Notes: a model not told the origin generated them from the letters alone. 64,000 bases of DNA from Diplonema papillatum (GCA_030068145.1 JAPJBO010000179.1:62001-126000); one strand, 5' to 3'. Numbered from the stretch's first letter, positions 29,923 through 40,351 are shown. Numbers and translations: made by a program.

Positions 29923-32482
29923 AAGGTCGCGTTGGCAGAAACGGTGAAGATGATAATTGTCACAGGGTTGGTGAAATGAAAGCGAGAATGTGGGGTAAGC
30001 CCTGATTATTAGATTCACGGTTAAACGAAGCTAGCGCACAAGGTTTGCCTGATCTCGCACCTACTTTCCGATACCAAATAGATGCTCTATTCAAACTCGG
30101 AAAAGGTCGCGTTGGCAGAAACGGTGAAGATGATAATTGTCACAGGGTTGGTGAAATGAAAGCGAGAATGTGGAATAAAAATCCCTGGACGTGAAACTCA
30201 AAGAGCTGAGATCCCGCTGCCTCCGGGTCTCGCAAAGAATAGCGCTATCAGGAGCGCAAATACAAAACTTCCGAGGTAAAGATCCTCATGCAACGCAGAA
30301 CGGGGTCCGGGGCGGCTGGATGCCCTGCCTGTATGGGTCCCGCGTCCAGACGTCTGCCAGTTGCTCAGCAGTCGGGACCCATACAGTCTCGAGGACACAC
30401 TGGTGTTCCTCCAAGACGTCGCGGACCTGGCACAGGATGAAGTTCCCGAGCTGGGTCTTCGACTTCCAGTTCCTCAAGCAGTTGACGGCGGGCAAGTTGT
30501 CGACGAAGATCCTGATCGTCGACAGCGGAGAGCGAGAAGCCGCGTACGCAATCGCGAACTTCGCCGCCGTCAGCTCAGCGAAGAAGATGTGCTGCGGGAC
30601 ATCCCTCCACGGGCCCCACATCGCCATGGAACCCACCAGCCAGGCCCATCCCTGCATGCTGGCGTCGGACCACGCCTCCACGAGGGTGTCCCGTTGCTTC
30701 GAGTCGAAAACGACCCACCGGTTGCCCGACAGACGCCGTCTCACTCCCGCAAGGAACGGAAAAACGTCGTCGCTCACGCGGACCAGCGACTCCCAGCCCA
30801 GGGAACCGGTCAGGACTTGGTGCGCCAGGGTCCCCATCCACGCAAGCACCGGGCTCACCCTGCAGAGCGGCGTGCCCCACACCGTCCACGCCCAAATGGC
30901 GGTTCCGACGACCTTCCAGGTGCGCCTTCCTCGCCCACTCCTGCTTCAGTCGGTACCTCTTCTCCGCGAGGTCAAACTCGACCCCCAAGACAACCGGCGT
31001 CGAGCTGGGCTCGAGGACGGACTTCTCGTCGTTGACCGTCATGCGCACCTGGCGGGCGCGTCGCAGGACTCGGTCGCGCACTGCGCGAAGCGCGTCCGGA
31101 CAGTCACCGACGAGGGCCCAGTCGTCGTACCAGACGACCCTGTCGTCCTTCGCAGGCTCCGTGACGACGAGTGCGGAGTCCTGCGCAATCACCGGCGAGT
31201 ACGACCAGCCCATCGTCAGACGGCGCCACCGATACAGGGCCACGCCCCCGTCCGGCCTCTTCGTTCGAAGCCCGAAGAATGCCGACGTCGACCGTCCTAC
31301 TGGGAATTGGAAAAAGTAGGACTTCAGGTCAACTACGACTGCGTGTGACTTCGACATCATCTTCTTGATGACCTCGTCGACACGCAAGAGGCTGAACTTC
31401 GGCGGGGGCTCCATCAGCTCGTTCAGCGGGCGGCCGTCGACGATGGCGCGCGAGTGCTGCTCGCCCTTCTCGACGGCGAATGCCGGCAGGACGCACTTCA
31501 GCGGCTGCGACCGAGGAACCCGCTCCACAAACCCGACACCTTCCAGCGTCACCGCATGCCGGGCAAATGCGTCGCTCTTCCGACCCGGCAGGACAGGCAC
31601 TTCCAACAACTTCCGACGGAAGGAGTGTCCGTCCGTCAGGAGGTCGAGCAGGCCGTGCAAGCGGGCCCCGGGGCCAGCTAGGCTCCGGAGGCCGCGGAGA
31701 TCGATCGGCGGCACAGCCGTGACGTCGAGCGGCCTCGTCGATCTCGGGGCACCGATTCCCGGAGTGAGGCCCCTCGTCTCCGGTGGCAGGTAGCCGAGGG
31801 GAACTGCGGTCGGGGGGTCGTAGAAGTGGGGGTGGAGCCGCAGGAAAAGCTGCCTCCCCCTGAGCAGTCTCGACCTTCGCGACTTCAACCCCCTGACCTG
31901 CCGAGGCAAAAAGCCGGCGTCGGGCAAGGGTTTCTGTCGCGTTGGGAAACGACTGTCGCAGAAGGAGGGGCGAGCTGGGTGGTGCCCGGGAGCATTGGTC
32001 GGTGCGCTTCCCGGGTCTTCCTGCTTTCCGCCATCGTCAGCAGGCGACGAGAGCAGAGCAGTCGTCATGCTCCCGCCAGGTCCTTCAAGTTCGGAGTCGG
32101 CTGGGGGGGACCAGCCCCCAGGCGACCGTTCCAAGCCGGTCCTCAGCAGCGACCGGTCCTTCCTTCCTTTCCCGCAAGAGGAGGGGCGTGCATCGTCTCC
32201 CCGGGCTCGCACGGGTTCCACATGCGCCACTCCCGCGTGGCCCCGTCCGCCGCTTCCTCAGCAGCCGCCCAGTCAGGATCCATCACCCGTCGACGGTTCA
32301 GCGCGGCCCGGCGCGTGCGGCTATCCTTGCGGATCGGCATTATTACTTGGGGAGAATGGAAATAAAATGAAAGCGAGAATGTGGGGTAAGCCCTGATTAT
32401 TAGATTCACGGTTAAACGAAGCTAGCGCACAAGGTTTGCCTGATCTCGCACCTACTTTCCGATACCAAATAGATGCTCTATT

Positions 32483-32489
<7 letters not shown>
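29917..32489 (-). mobile_element. YR element 2a, internally deleted and frameshifted
   Basis: On the minus strand: A1 (32489-32366), a gag remnant (about 32340-32140, MDPDWAAAEEAADGA), no recombinase, then RT-RNase H and the split repeats B1-A2-B2 (about 30173-29917). The RT frame (32230-30575) keeps VVVDLKSYFFQFP and WYDDWALVG, but a roughly 44-base deletion near 30915 shifts RNase H into another frame (30882-30286). It cannot move on its own. The 3' part is almost identical to 2b while the RT part is clearly diverged. Confidence 0.8.

Positions 32490-32517
<28 letters not shown>
32490..32517 (+). repeat. (TC)n tract between YR elements 2a and 2b
   Basis: A 28-base CT microsatellite joins the A1 end of 2a to the B2 end of 2b. 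Similar tracts lie at both outer ends (29872-29917 and 36622-36643). Confidence 0.85.
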
Positions 32518-32521
<4 letters not shown>

Positions 32522-32773
32522 AAGGTCGCGTTGGCAGAAACGGTGAAGATGATAATTGTCACAGGGTTGGTGAAATGAAAGCGAGAATGTGGGGTAAGCC
32601 CTGATTATTAGATTCACGGTTAAACGAAGCTAGCGCACAAGGTTTGCCTGATCTCGCACCTACTTTCCGATACCAAATAGATGCTCTATTCAAACTCGGA
32701 AAAGGTCGCGTTGGCAGAAACGGTGAAGATGATAATTGTCACAGGGTTGGTGAAATGAAAGCGAGAATGTGGA
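32517..32773 (-). repeat. YR element 2b right-end split repeats (B1-A2-B2)
   Basis: The block 'cggaaaaggtcgcgttggcag...ggttggtg' occurs twice (about 32517-32573 and 32697-32753) around one copy of the 124-base A block (32574-32697), whose other copy is at 36501-36624. This is the A1 ... B1-A2-B2 design. Confidence 0.8.
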
Positions 32774-32884
32774 ATAAAAATCCCTGGACGTGCAACTCAA
32801 AGAGCTGAGATCCCGCTGCCTCCGGGTCTCGCAAAGAATAGCGCTATCAGGAGCGTAAAAACAAAACTTCCGAGGTAAAGATCC

Positions 32885-34573
32885 TCATGCAACGCAGAAC
32901 GGGGTCCGGGGCGGCTGGATGCCCTGCCTGTATGGGTCCCGCGTCCAGACGTCTGCCAGTTGCTCAGCAGTCGGGACCCATACAGTCTCGAGGACGCACT
33001 GGTGTTCCTCCAAGACGTCGCGGACCTTGCACAGGATGAAGTTCCCGAGCTGGGTCTTCGACTTCCAGTTCCTCAAGCAGTTGACGGCGGGCAAGTTGTC
33101 GACGAAGATCCTGATCGTCGACAGCGGAGAGCGAGAAGCCGCGTACGCAATCGCGAACTTCGCCGCCGTCAGCTCAGCGAAGAAGATGTGCTGCGGGACA
33201 TCCCTCCACGGGCCCCACATCGCCATGGAACCCACCAGCCAGGCCCATCCCTGCATGCTGGCGTCGGACCACGCCTCCACGAGGGTGTCCCGTTGCTTCG
33301 AGTCGAAAACGACCCACCGGTTGCCCGACAGACGCCGTCTCACTCCCGCAAGGAACGGAAAAACGTCGTCGCTCACGCGGACCAGCGACTCCCAGCCCAG
33401 GGAACCGGTCAGGACCTGGTGCGCCAGGGTTCCCATCCACGCAAGCACCGGGCTCACCCTGCAGAGCGGCGTGCCCCACACCGTCCACGCCCAAATAGCG
33501 GTCCCGACGACCTTCCAAACGCCACGCAAAGTCATCCGCGTCGAATCGACCGAGCAAAAGAGGAGGTGCGCCTTCCTCGCCCACTCTTGCTTCAGCCGGT
33601 ATCTCTTCGCCGCGAGGTCGAACTCGACTCCCAAGACAACCGGCGTCGAGCTGGGCTCGAGGACGGACTTCTCGTCGTTGACCGTCATGCACACCTTGCG
33701 GGCGCGTCGCAGGACTCGGTCGCGCACAGCGCGAAGCGCGTCCGGACAGTCACCGACGAGGGCCCAGTCGTCGTACCAGACTATCCTATCGTCCCCGGCG
33801 GTTTCCGTGATGACCAGCGCAGAGTCCTGTGCGATCACGGGCGAGAACGACCAGCCCATCGTAAGCCGGCGCCACCGATACAGAGCCACGCCCCCGTCGG
33901 GCCTCCTGGTCCGGAGCCCGAAGAAAGCCGACGTCGACCGTCCCACTGGGAACTGGAAGAAGTAGGACTTCAGGTCGACGACGACTGCGTGCGACTTCGA
34001 CATCATCTTGGCGATGACCTCGTCGACACGCAAGAGGCTGAACTTCGGCGGAGGCTCCATCAGCTCGTTCAGCGGGCGGCCATCGACGATGGCACGGGAG
34101 TGGTGCTCCCCCTTCTCGACAGCGAACGCCGGCAGTACGCACTTCAGCGGCTCCGAGCGGGGAACGCGTTCCACAAAGCCGACGCCCTCCAGCGTCACCG
34201 CATGGTGCGCAAACGCGTCGCTCTTCCGACCCGGCACGAGCGGCGTGCCCAGTAGCTTCCGTCGGAAAGCGTGTCCGTCCGTGAGGAGGTCGAGCAGGCT
34301 GTGCAACCGGGCTCCGGGCCTGGCGAGATCCCGGAGCGCACGGAGGTCGATCGGAGGTACCGCCGTGACGTCAAGCGGCTTCGCCGACCTCGGAGCACCG
34401 ACCGCCGGGACGAGACCTCTGGTTTCCGGCGGAAGGTATCCGAGGGGGACTGTGGTGGGAGGGTCGTAAAAGTGTGGGTGAAGCCGTAGAAAAAGCCTCC
34501 TTCCCCTGAGCAACCTGGATCTCCGCGATTTCAGGCCCACGACCTGCCGAGGCAAAGAGCCGGCGTCGGGCAT
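32885..34573 (-). CDS. Reverse transcriptase-RNase H of YR element 2b
   Basis: From ATG 34573 the protein is 562 residues, though the frame is open further upstream across YR. RT motifs: CVLPAFAVEKGEHHSRAIVDGR, VVVDLKSYFFQFP and WYDDWALVG (intact YDD). RNase H: AWSDASMQGW, FAELTAAK, FVDNLPAVN and ADVWTRD. No methyltransferase domain follows. It is uninterrupted, so this copy could be functional. It synthesises element cDNA from the transcript; integration depends on the upstream YR. Confidence 0.85.
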   Translation of the reverse strand: MPDAGSLPRQVVGLKSRRSRLLRGRRLFLRLHPHFYDPPTTVPLGYLPPETRGLVPAVGAPRSAKPLDVTAVPPIDLRALRDLARPGARLHSLLDLLTDGHAFRRKLLGTPLVPGRKSDAFAHHAVTLEGVGFVERVPRSEPLKCVLPAFAVEKGEHHSRAIVDGRPLNELMEPPPKFSLLRVDEVIAKMMSKSHAVVVDLKSYFFQFPVGRSTSAFFGLRTRRPDGGVALYRWRRLTMGWSFSPVIAQDSALVITETAGDDRIVWYDDWALVGDCPDALRAVRDRVLRRARKVCMTVNDEKSVLEPSSTPVVLGVEFDLAAKRYRLKQEWARKAHLLFCSVDSTRMTLRGVWKVVGTAIWAWTVWGTPLCRVSPVLAWMGTLAHQVLTGSLGWESLVRVSDDVFPFLAGVRRRLSGNRWVVFDSKQRDTLVEAWSDASMQGWAWLVGSMAMWGPWRDVPQHIFFAELTAAKFAIAYAASRSPLSTIRIFVDNLPAVNCLRNWKSKTQLGNFILCKVRDVLEEHQCVLETVWVPTAEQLADVWTRDPYRQGIQPPRTPFCVA

Positions 34574-34623
34574 GGGGTGTTTCTGTCGCGTCGGGAAACG
34601 GCTGTCAAAGAGAGGCGGGTTGG

Positions 34624-35622
34624 CTAGTCCCGGGAGGCGCCCTGGAGCACCCGCTGTGCCGACTCCAGGGTCTTCAGGGTGTCGACGGCCGGGCCCTCGA
34701 CGTAGTACCGGAAGACACTCTTCTTCCGGTGGCCCGTGACTGCCATCGCGTCGTCCTCGCTCATCGTCTCCCGCAACGCGGTGGCCGCGCCCCTCCGGAA
34801 GCTCTTCGTCGAGTAGGACTTCCCCAACGTCCGCTTCGCCGCCGAGAGCACTTGGTGGTACTCGAGGTCCGGGAACAGCAGGGAGTTCGGACCCGAGATC
34901 CCGTCGAGGTGCCGCAGGACGATGCGGGACAGAGGAGCGGCGACGAGTCCGTACCGCCCCTTGTCTGCCTGGCGCGACTTCTCCCTCCAAATGTCGACGA
35001 GGATGGTGGGGGACGGGCCGCGGCGGGACACCGTGAGGTCCCTCTTCCGCAGGCTCAGAACGGTTTCCGAGCGAGACGCCAGCGTCCACATCAAAGCCTG
35101 GGCGGCGGCCGTCGGGAGGTCCTTCTCCGCCTCTGCGGCCACCGCACGCATGACGGCCTCCTTCGACGCCGCCACCCCTCGCTTCACCGGCAGCGCCACG
35201 GCCATTCTTCGGGCGCCCGTCAACAGCCGTTGCAACCACGGAAGGCGACGTTGCTGCACGGGCACCCCTTTCGACTCGAGGTGGGCTTGCAGCAGACCGA
35301 CGTACCTGCCGACCGTCGAGCCGGAAACCTGACGCACGGTGATGAGCCAAGCCCCCCAGGCAGCGATCTGGTCTGCCAGGCTCTTCGGCGGTGACGGCAC
35401 CGAGTCCAGAAACAGCTGGAAGCTCGTTAGCACCGTCCGGGTGGCGGTGGAGTGATGGCGACCGCGCCCGAGCTGCGCGATGTACTGCGCCATCTGGAGG
35501 GGGTCGTCGGAGTTCACCCCCGTCTGTCGTGCGGTCTTGACCAAGGCCTTCGCCTGATCGCCCGCGGTGCCGCTCTCCCACAGACGAGTGTCGAGGAGCC
35601 GCCTCGCTCTCGCCGGGTCCAT
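34624..35622 (-). CDS. Tyrosine recombinase of YR element 2b
   Basis: The 332-residue protein (ATG 35622) has the YR catalytic set R184 (LASRSETVL), R276 in TKSFRRGAA, H298 (VTGHRK) and Tyr306/307 (FRYY). The first His of the HxxR box is Lys273, a common substitution in tyrosine recombinases. It lies between gag and RT, as in element 1. It would recombine circular cDNA into short target sequences, here apparently within CT repeats. Confidence 0.85.
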   Translation of the reverse strand: MDPARARRLLDTRLWESGTAGDQAKALVKTARQTGVNSDDPLQMAQYIAQLGRGRHHSTATRTVLTSFQLFLDSVPSPPKSLADQIAAWGAWLITVRQVSGSTVGRYVGLLQAHLESKGVPVQQRRLPWLQRLLTGARRMAVALPVKRGVAASKEAVMRAVAAEAEKDLPTAAAQALMWTLASRSETVLSLRKRDLTVSRRGPSPTILVDIWREKSRQADKGRYGLVAAPLSRIVLRHLDGISGPNSLLFPDLEYHQVLSAAKRTLGKSYSTKSFRRGAATALRETMSEDDAMAVTGHRKKSVFRYYVEGPAVDTLKTLESAQRVLQGASRD

Positions 35623-35676
35623 CAAGGTCTTCGGCCTGGGGGGACCAAATCCCAGCCGACTGTTCCACGCCCAACT

Positions 35677-36450
35677 TCATTTGCGGCCCCGGCCGCCCTT
35701 GCCCCCCTTTCCCGACGGGGAGCGGGAGCGGGCCGAAGCCCCGGAAGAGCCCCGACTGGGGGCGCTCCGTTGGCCGCGCGGTTCGTGGGCGTTCCAGCCT
35801 CCGCCCCACCCTCGGGCGTGGCTGTTGGCCGCCTTCTCCGCTTTCTCCCAGTCGGGGTCCTGCTTGCGGCCCCGCATGGTGCGGGCGAACTCGCTCCCCC
35901 ATCGGGGTCCTCGCCGCGCTCTCCCGTCCAGCTCACGGAGGCGGGTGCCCACTTCGAATACGGCGGCCTCGAGGTCGCCCTTCAGCAACTTGCCCAACAG
36001 GGCAAGGAGGCTCTTCGCCTCGTGTCCCATGCTGCCTCTCAGCAGCTCTTCGTGCTCGACCTTCAGTCGAGCCACGAGAAGTTCACGGGCCACCGGGCCC
36101 GTCTGACCGAAGTCCAGCCACTTCTTTGGCTGGAGCACGAGCTCGTCGAGCTCGTCGAGGCCTTCGGCCCCGTCGTCGTCGCTCCCCTCCGATGGGGGCG
36201 ACACGACGGTCGCCCTCGCCGGCCTCCTCGCCTGGCCTGCCTCGAGCCCGGCGACTCTCGAGTTGAGCCGCCGGAGCTCCTTTAACACGGCCGCCAGGCC
36301 GGGCTCTACCCCCTCGGTGTGTTCTTCTTCTTCTTCTTTCTCCTCTCTTTCCTCCTCTTCCTCATCTCGTTGCCTTTTCTTGCATGCTTTTTGATGCCCG
36401 GTAAGACCTTTCGCATCGAAGGTTCCTCCACAGTGTTCGCAATCAGGCAT
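35677..36450 (-). CDS. Gag-like protein of YR element 2b with N-terminal zinc finger
   Basis: The 257-residue protein begins MPDCEHCGGTFDAKG and has Cys4, Cys7, His19 and Cys23, a C2HC-type finger, followed by an acidic Glu-rich stretch, a Lys/Arg-rich central part and a Gly/Ser/Arg tail (GKGGKGGRGRK). It is probably the nucleocapsid-like component. Remnants of its C-terminus persist in 2a. Confidence 0.65.
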   Translation of the reverse strand: MPDCEHCGGTFDAKGLTGHQKACKKRQRDEEEEEREEKEEEEEHTEGVEPGLAAVLKELRRLNSRVAGLEAGQARRPARATVVSPPSEGSDDDGAEGLDELDELVLQPKKWLDFGQTGPVARELLVARLKVEHEELLRGSMGHEAKSLLALLGKLLKGDLEAAVFEVGTRLRELDGRARRGPRWGSEFARTMRGRKQDPDWEKAEKAANSHARGWGGGWNAHEPRGQRSAPSRGSSGASARSRSPSGKGGKGGRGRK

Positions 36451-36500
36451 TGGGAAGAGGGGGTGTGAGTTGTGTATGGAATAAAAGAGAATGGAAATAA

Positions 36501-36624
36501 AATGAAAGCGAGAATGCGGGGTAAGCCCTGGTTATTAGATTCACGGCCAAACGAAGCTAGCGCACAAGGTTTGCCTGATCTCGCACCTACTTTCCGATAC
36601 CAAATAGATGCTCTATTCAAACTC
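36501..36624 (-). repeat. YR element 2b left terminal repeat (A1)
   Basis: This 124-base block starts (minus strand) 'gagtttgaatagagcatc' and ends '...tctcgctttcatt'. It is bordered outside by a CT tract that interrupts the fiber-like gene of cassette C. Confidence 0.8.
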
Positions 36625-36640
36625 TCTCTCTCTCTCTCTC

Positions 36641-37451
36641 TCTTCTTCCAGCCACCCCAAGCAGCACCTAGGAACACCCGAAGCCACTTATCTTGTGTAT
36701 CTATTGACACAACCTCCTGAACTCGTCTTGGTGAGGCGTTGCCATTAACAGGATTGGGCAGAGTCTTGTTCGTGACAAAGAAGCTGTTGGTGAGACCAAA
36801 GTCAGATGGTGCATTAGAGTTGTTGGCACAGACGTACACATAGATCTCAGGTATTGCTAAGTTTGTGTTGAAGTCAAATGAGGTTGGTTGATTCAATGTT
36901 GTCAGTGGGTTGAGATCTTTGCGACTAAGGTCAATTCTCTGCCAGCTACTCCATGTACCTTTACTGATACGCGAGTAACGCTTTAGGCTGTAGACAGCTA
37001 TCAGTTCCTGTATAACATAAGAATCAAAAGACTTCACATCAAGAATAATCTCGTAGCTGCCCACATATTCACTGGGACCGTTTTGGAACGTTGCGAGCTT
37101 GTACATCAGATACACACCATTTGCCGAATATGTGTCGAGATTGATTGTGGTGTTGCTGGGAAATCCCCTGTGGTCGTGGTAGGGTTGGTATATCTTACTT
37201 TCGACTAGTCTTGTTGTCAAAGCATTGTCTTTCACATCCATCACACCTTCCAAGGTTGTCTGCAGTATTGAATCTTTAGTGTCTATCAGGGTTTCGAGCT
37301 CACTTCTTGCTGTATTGATTTTCCCACCGACTATTTCATCAATATGCTTTGTCACGACATTGGCATTCTCCTTGATAGCAACATGCCCATCAGGTGCAGC
37401 GTCTGTTAGTATTGATTTTGATTTCTCGTGTTGATAATAACCAAATACCAT
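36641..37451 (-). pseudogene. Fiber-like gene with knob domains, 3' end broken by CT tract and YR element (cassette C)
   Basis: It is nearly identical to the cassette B gene (11351-12169), differing at a handful of bases (for example Gly176 to Ser and Phe247 to Val). After WGGWKK the reading frame runs into (GA)n and YR element 2b sequence, giving a long chimeric tail. Only the last few residues of the second knob are affected, so the product might still fold. Confidence 0.6.
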
Positions 37452-37535
37452 TTTTAGTACCAATACACATCATTGGGAAGTGTATCACTTATGTCAGTTG
37501 TTAGATGGAAATGTTGATGTTGTAGCAACCCTCAC

Positions 37536-37820
37536 GTGCATGGACGGCATCGGAACATCTCTCCTGTGTACTTGAGTCAGAGCTTCTTTGCCACCCCAAA
37601 GGTGATACGGCAGAACTGCAGCTGCTTCCTGTTGTTCAACCTCAACAAGAAGGAGAGGCGACTTGTAGCATCTTCGTGCAGTGACCTTGAGCCTGATGAG
37701 TTCAACAGCATGTTTGATGGTTTACCCAGGCACAGCTTTGTCATGATTGACAACCAGCCTATTGTTCCTGAACTGAAATATCGGCGGAATTTTGATGAGA
37801 TTGTATTTCCAGGAAGGTAA
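37536..37820 (+). pseudogene. Truncated packaging ATPase, C-terminal part (cassette C)
   Basis: Same breakpoint and sequence as in cassette B, so B and C descend from one already deleted ancestor. Both Walker motifs are missing. Confidence 0.85.
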
Positions 37821-37830
37821 GAGAAAGGAC

Positions 37831-37983
37831 ATGTCTGAGAAAACAACGAAAGAAGCTACTGCTAGCCCTTCAGTTACGACAAGAGACATCAATTCAAGTG
37901 GAAGTGTTGGGAGCAAGATAGTGAATGTGATTTGCTGTAGAAGTAAGTGTGTTGGGAATCCACGCGTCAGTGTGCGAAGGTAA
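37831..37983 (+). CDS. Small conserved ORF (cassette C)
   Basis: Identical at protein level to the cassette B ORF. Function unknown. Confidence 0.3.
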   Translation: MSEKTTKEATASPSVTTRDINSSGSVGSKIVNVICCRSKCVGNPRVSVRR

Positions 37984-38263
37984 TGTGTTGCTGTGAAGGT
38001 TCATGTTGCCGTGACAGCAACCGAGTTGTTTCGACCTGGGATGTCGTTAAACTCATCCACATCCTTTTCTGAGGGCAAAAGAAAACGTTGTCGAGTGTCT
38101 CAATACATTCCGTCACTCACACTTGCCACTAAACAAGACAAAACAAAAAACAAAAAAAACAAAAAACACCAACCTTTGCTTGGACATTGCCTTGCCATAC
38201 ATTCCACAAACAGAATACACTCACAACAGACACACACATATAGGCAAAACAAAAACGTTCAAT

Positions 38264-39535
38264 ATGTCCAAGATTCGTTGCCTGGCCCGCTTTCGTCCCT
38301 TGTCTCCCTCTTCCTCGCAAACACCGCAAAAGAAGGCCAAAAAGTATGCGGAGAATACTGAGGCTCCAGAGCCCCTCTTTAACGATGCACCACTGTCACA
38401 AGTACTGACGGAGGAATACACGAAGAAGTTTGACGACACCGCAACACTTGGTACGCTCCGCGAAGAGTACGGTGACGATGCAGAGAAGTGGCGCAAAGCA
38501 ATGGCAGAGAAGAACATCCCCGCTGAAGTTGCAAAGCAGGCAGAGAAGCATGTGCTGTGGCCTGCTGTCGTGGACAACTTTTTCCTGTGGAAGGGAGTGG
38601 AGGCTGGCGACGTACCATTTACCTTCAAGATGCTCCAGAACCTGGACAGACGCAATGAGAACAAGGACAACAAGAGATGCCACCGCATCAAGCGTCTGCT
38701 GCAAGGAGACGTGATTCACATACAGAGTGCCATTGAAACCAACCCAGGACCCCATCTGCTTGCAGTGCTCGATGCTTTCACGACGAAGCACCCTAAGTGG
38801 CTCGAAGAAGGGAGTTACATTCTATACCGCGACTACTCGACACTAACCAAGTCAGAAGAGATCGGTAAAGATGACCTCGCAATATCTCGTGTCCAGCATA
38901 GCGGGTTGTGCTACATGCACGCAGGGGCAGTCATGCAGCATGTCGTGGTTGCACTGAACTCGGGAGGGACACACCATGAGATGTTAAATGTGGCGAAGTA
39001 CATTGTGCAGTTCTACGACAATCGTGCTGTTCGTAACCACATTGTGGACAACGTTGGTAGCAACAGTATTGGCTTCATGCGTGACATCATGGGGTTGGAG
39101 CGCGAGGATGTGGTGACCACTGGACTTGGCATGGGCAAGATTGTTCCTGTAGCTGCCGAAGTAGTTGCAACCGATATCAGAAAATACGGCATTGGGCTGG
39201 TGTCAACATTCGCAGTCGAGCCAGCTTTCCAGCAAGCAGACGGGACGAGTTACGATGGAGCTCTGACAGAAGAGTCTCTGGGGCAACATGCCATGGCAGT
39301 TGTTGGACACCGTAAAGAAGGCAACAAGCACTACTTCCTGCTACAAAACTGGTGGATCGAGAAGCAGTTCGTGGAGGTGTCGCAGGACTACCTCGCTTCT
39401 TCTGGTGCGTCTGTTTCGTTTGTGACAAAGGCTGTGTCAGAGATTCCTACCGATTATCCCACCGTATCAGGAGCATACTCGCTGGAGACGGAGGACCTTG
39501 GTGACCATTTTGAACTGGAGATGCGCTCGCTATAA
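38264..39535 (+). CDS. Papain-fold cysteine protease with 2A-like motif (cassette C)
   Basis: Full-length (423 residues) with the Cys/His/Asn triad and IETNPGP intact. It is a mosaic: the 112-129 block is B-like, the 252-281 block is A-like, and residues 291-301 (GKIVPVAAEVVA) are unique to C. All changes keep the frame. Confidence 0.75.
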   Translation: MSKIRCLARFRPLSPSSSQTPQKKAKKYAENTEAPEPLFNDAPLSQVLTEEYTKKFDDTATLGTLREEYGDDAEKWRKAMAEKNIPAEVAKQAEKHVLWPAVVDNFFLWKGVEAGDVPFTFKMLQNLDRRNENKDNKRCHRIKRLLQGDVIHIQSAIETNPGPHLLAVLDAFTTKHPKWLEEGSYILYRDYSTLTKSEEIGKDDLAISRVQHSGLCYMHAGAVMQHVVVALNSGGTHHEMLNVAKYIVQFYDNRAVRNHIVDNVGSNSIGFMRDIMGLEREDVVTTGLGMGKIVPVAAEVVATDIRKYGIGLVSTFAVEPAFQQADGTSYDGALTEESLGQHAMAVVGHRKEGNKHYFLLQNWWIEKQFVEVSQDYLASSGASVSFVTKAVSEIPTDYPTVSGAYSLETEDLGDHFELEMRSL

Positions 39536-39633
39536 AGCGCAATTTATCACTCGACGTCTCAGTAGTACGAGCAGCCAAAGCAGTCTCTTAGAACCGTGCA
39601 GTGGGCAAATGTCTCTATGGCTTTTATTTTTTT

Positions 39634-39921
39634 TACATAAGCGCCAGCTTGAAAGGAAATGCTCGACGATGCTGCCCGACAAAGAACAGAAGGGATCCCA
39701 AGTGCTGTAACTACCGAACCACGTGTTGAACGGACGTGAGGTCATGCGGGTCTACCCCTACACGACAAATCACACAAACACAACAGGTCAAAAGTCCTGA
39801 GTGAGAAAACAACACACGGTGGTGTAAGCGAAGAACAAATCAGATTGTGTTTGTATTGTATTTGCCCCTTACCTCTATATTTCCCCCCTTTCATTCGGAG
39901 TCGAAGCAGCTACGTCGAGTA
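39634..39921 (+). mobile_element. T-run-targeting MITE, copy 3, with empty-site proof
   Basis: Cassettes A and B have 'cttttatttttttctttc' at this point; cassette C has the 288-base element TACATAAGCG...GTCGAGTA inserted in the T-run with TTTT on both sides. This fixes the ends and a TTTT target duplication, and shows the insertion is younger than the B/C split. Confidence 0.85.
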
Positions 39922-40351
39922 TTTTCTTTCTTTATTTTTCTCTTTCTTATGTCTCGTTTCATTCATCTGTTCCTTTCCCTGGCCCGAGGATTTGTTTGTG
40001 CGATTTAACCTACGTGTGTTCTGGTTAAACCGCTGCCAACGTTCTTTTTAGCTGTAACAAATACTGTCTCCAGGGAAGCAGAAATTGGTTGTCGCAAAAA
40101 ATCTAGTTTGCAAAAAGATATCAAAAATAGTCAACCCCACCCTACATGTTTTCGTGCTTCGTATTCTTCTGCGACCACACACATACACCACACACATACA
40201 CGACACTCAGGCATTTGCAAACACACAAAACTCCTCACTATGGCAACCCTTCACACAAAGTCTTATACACAGTTATATCTAATACATGGGGTGACTCTGC
40301 CAAAAATAATACTCCGCAAGACTTCCAAGACTTTGTGAAAGGACATTTTCA

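Noticed and set aside
30361..34255. Long plus-strand frames across YR elements 2a and 2b
   Set aside because: They are antisense shadows of GC-rich RT-RNase H, whose catalytic motifs are all on the minus strand.
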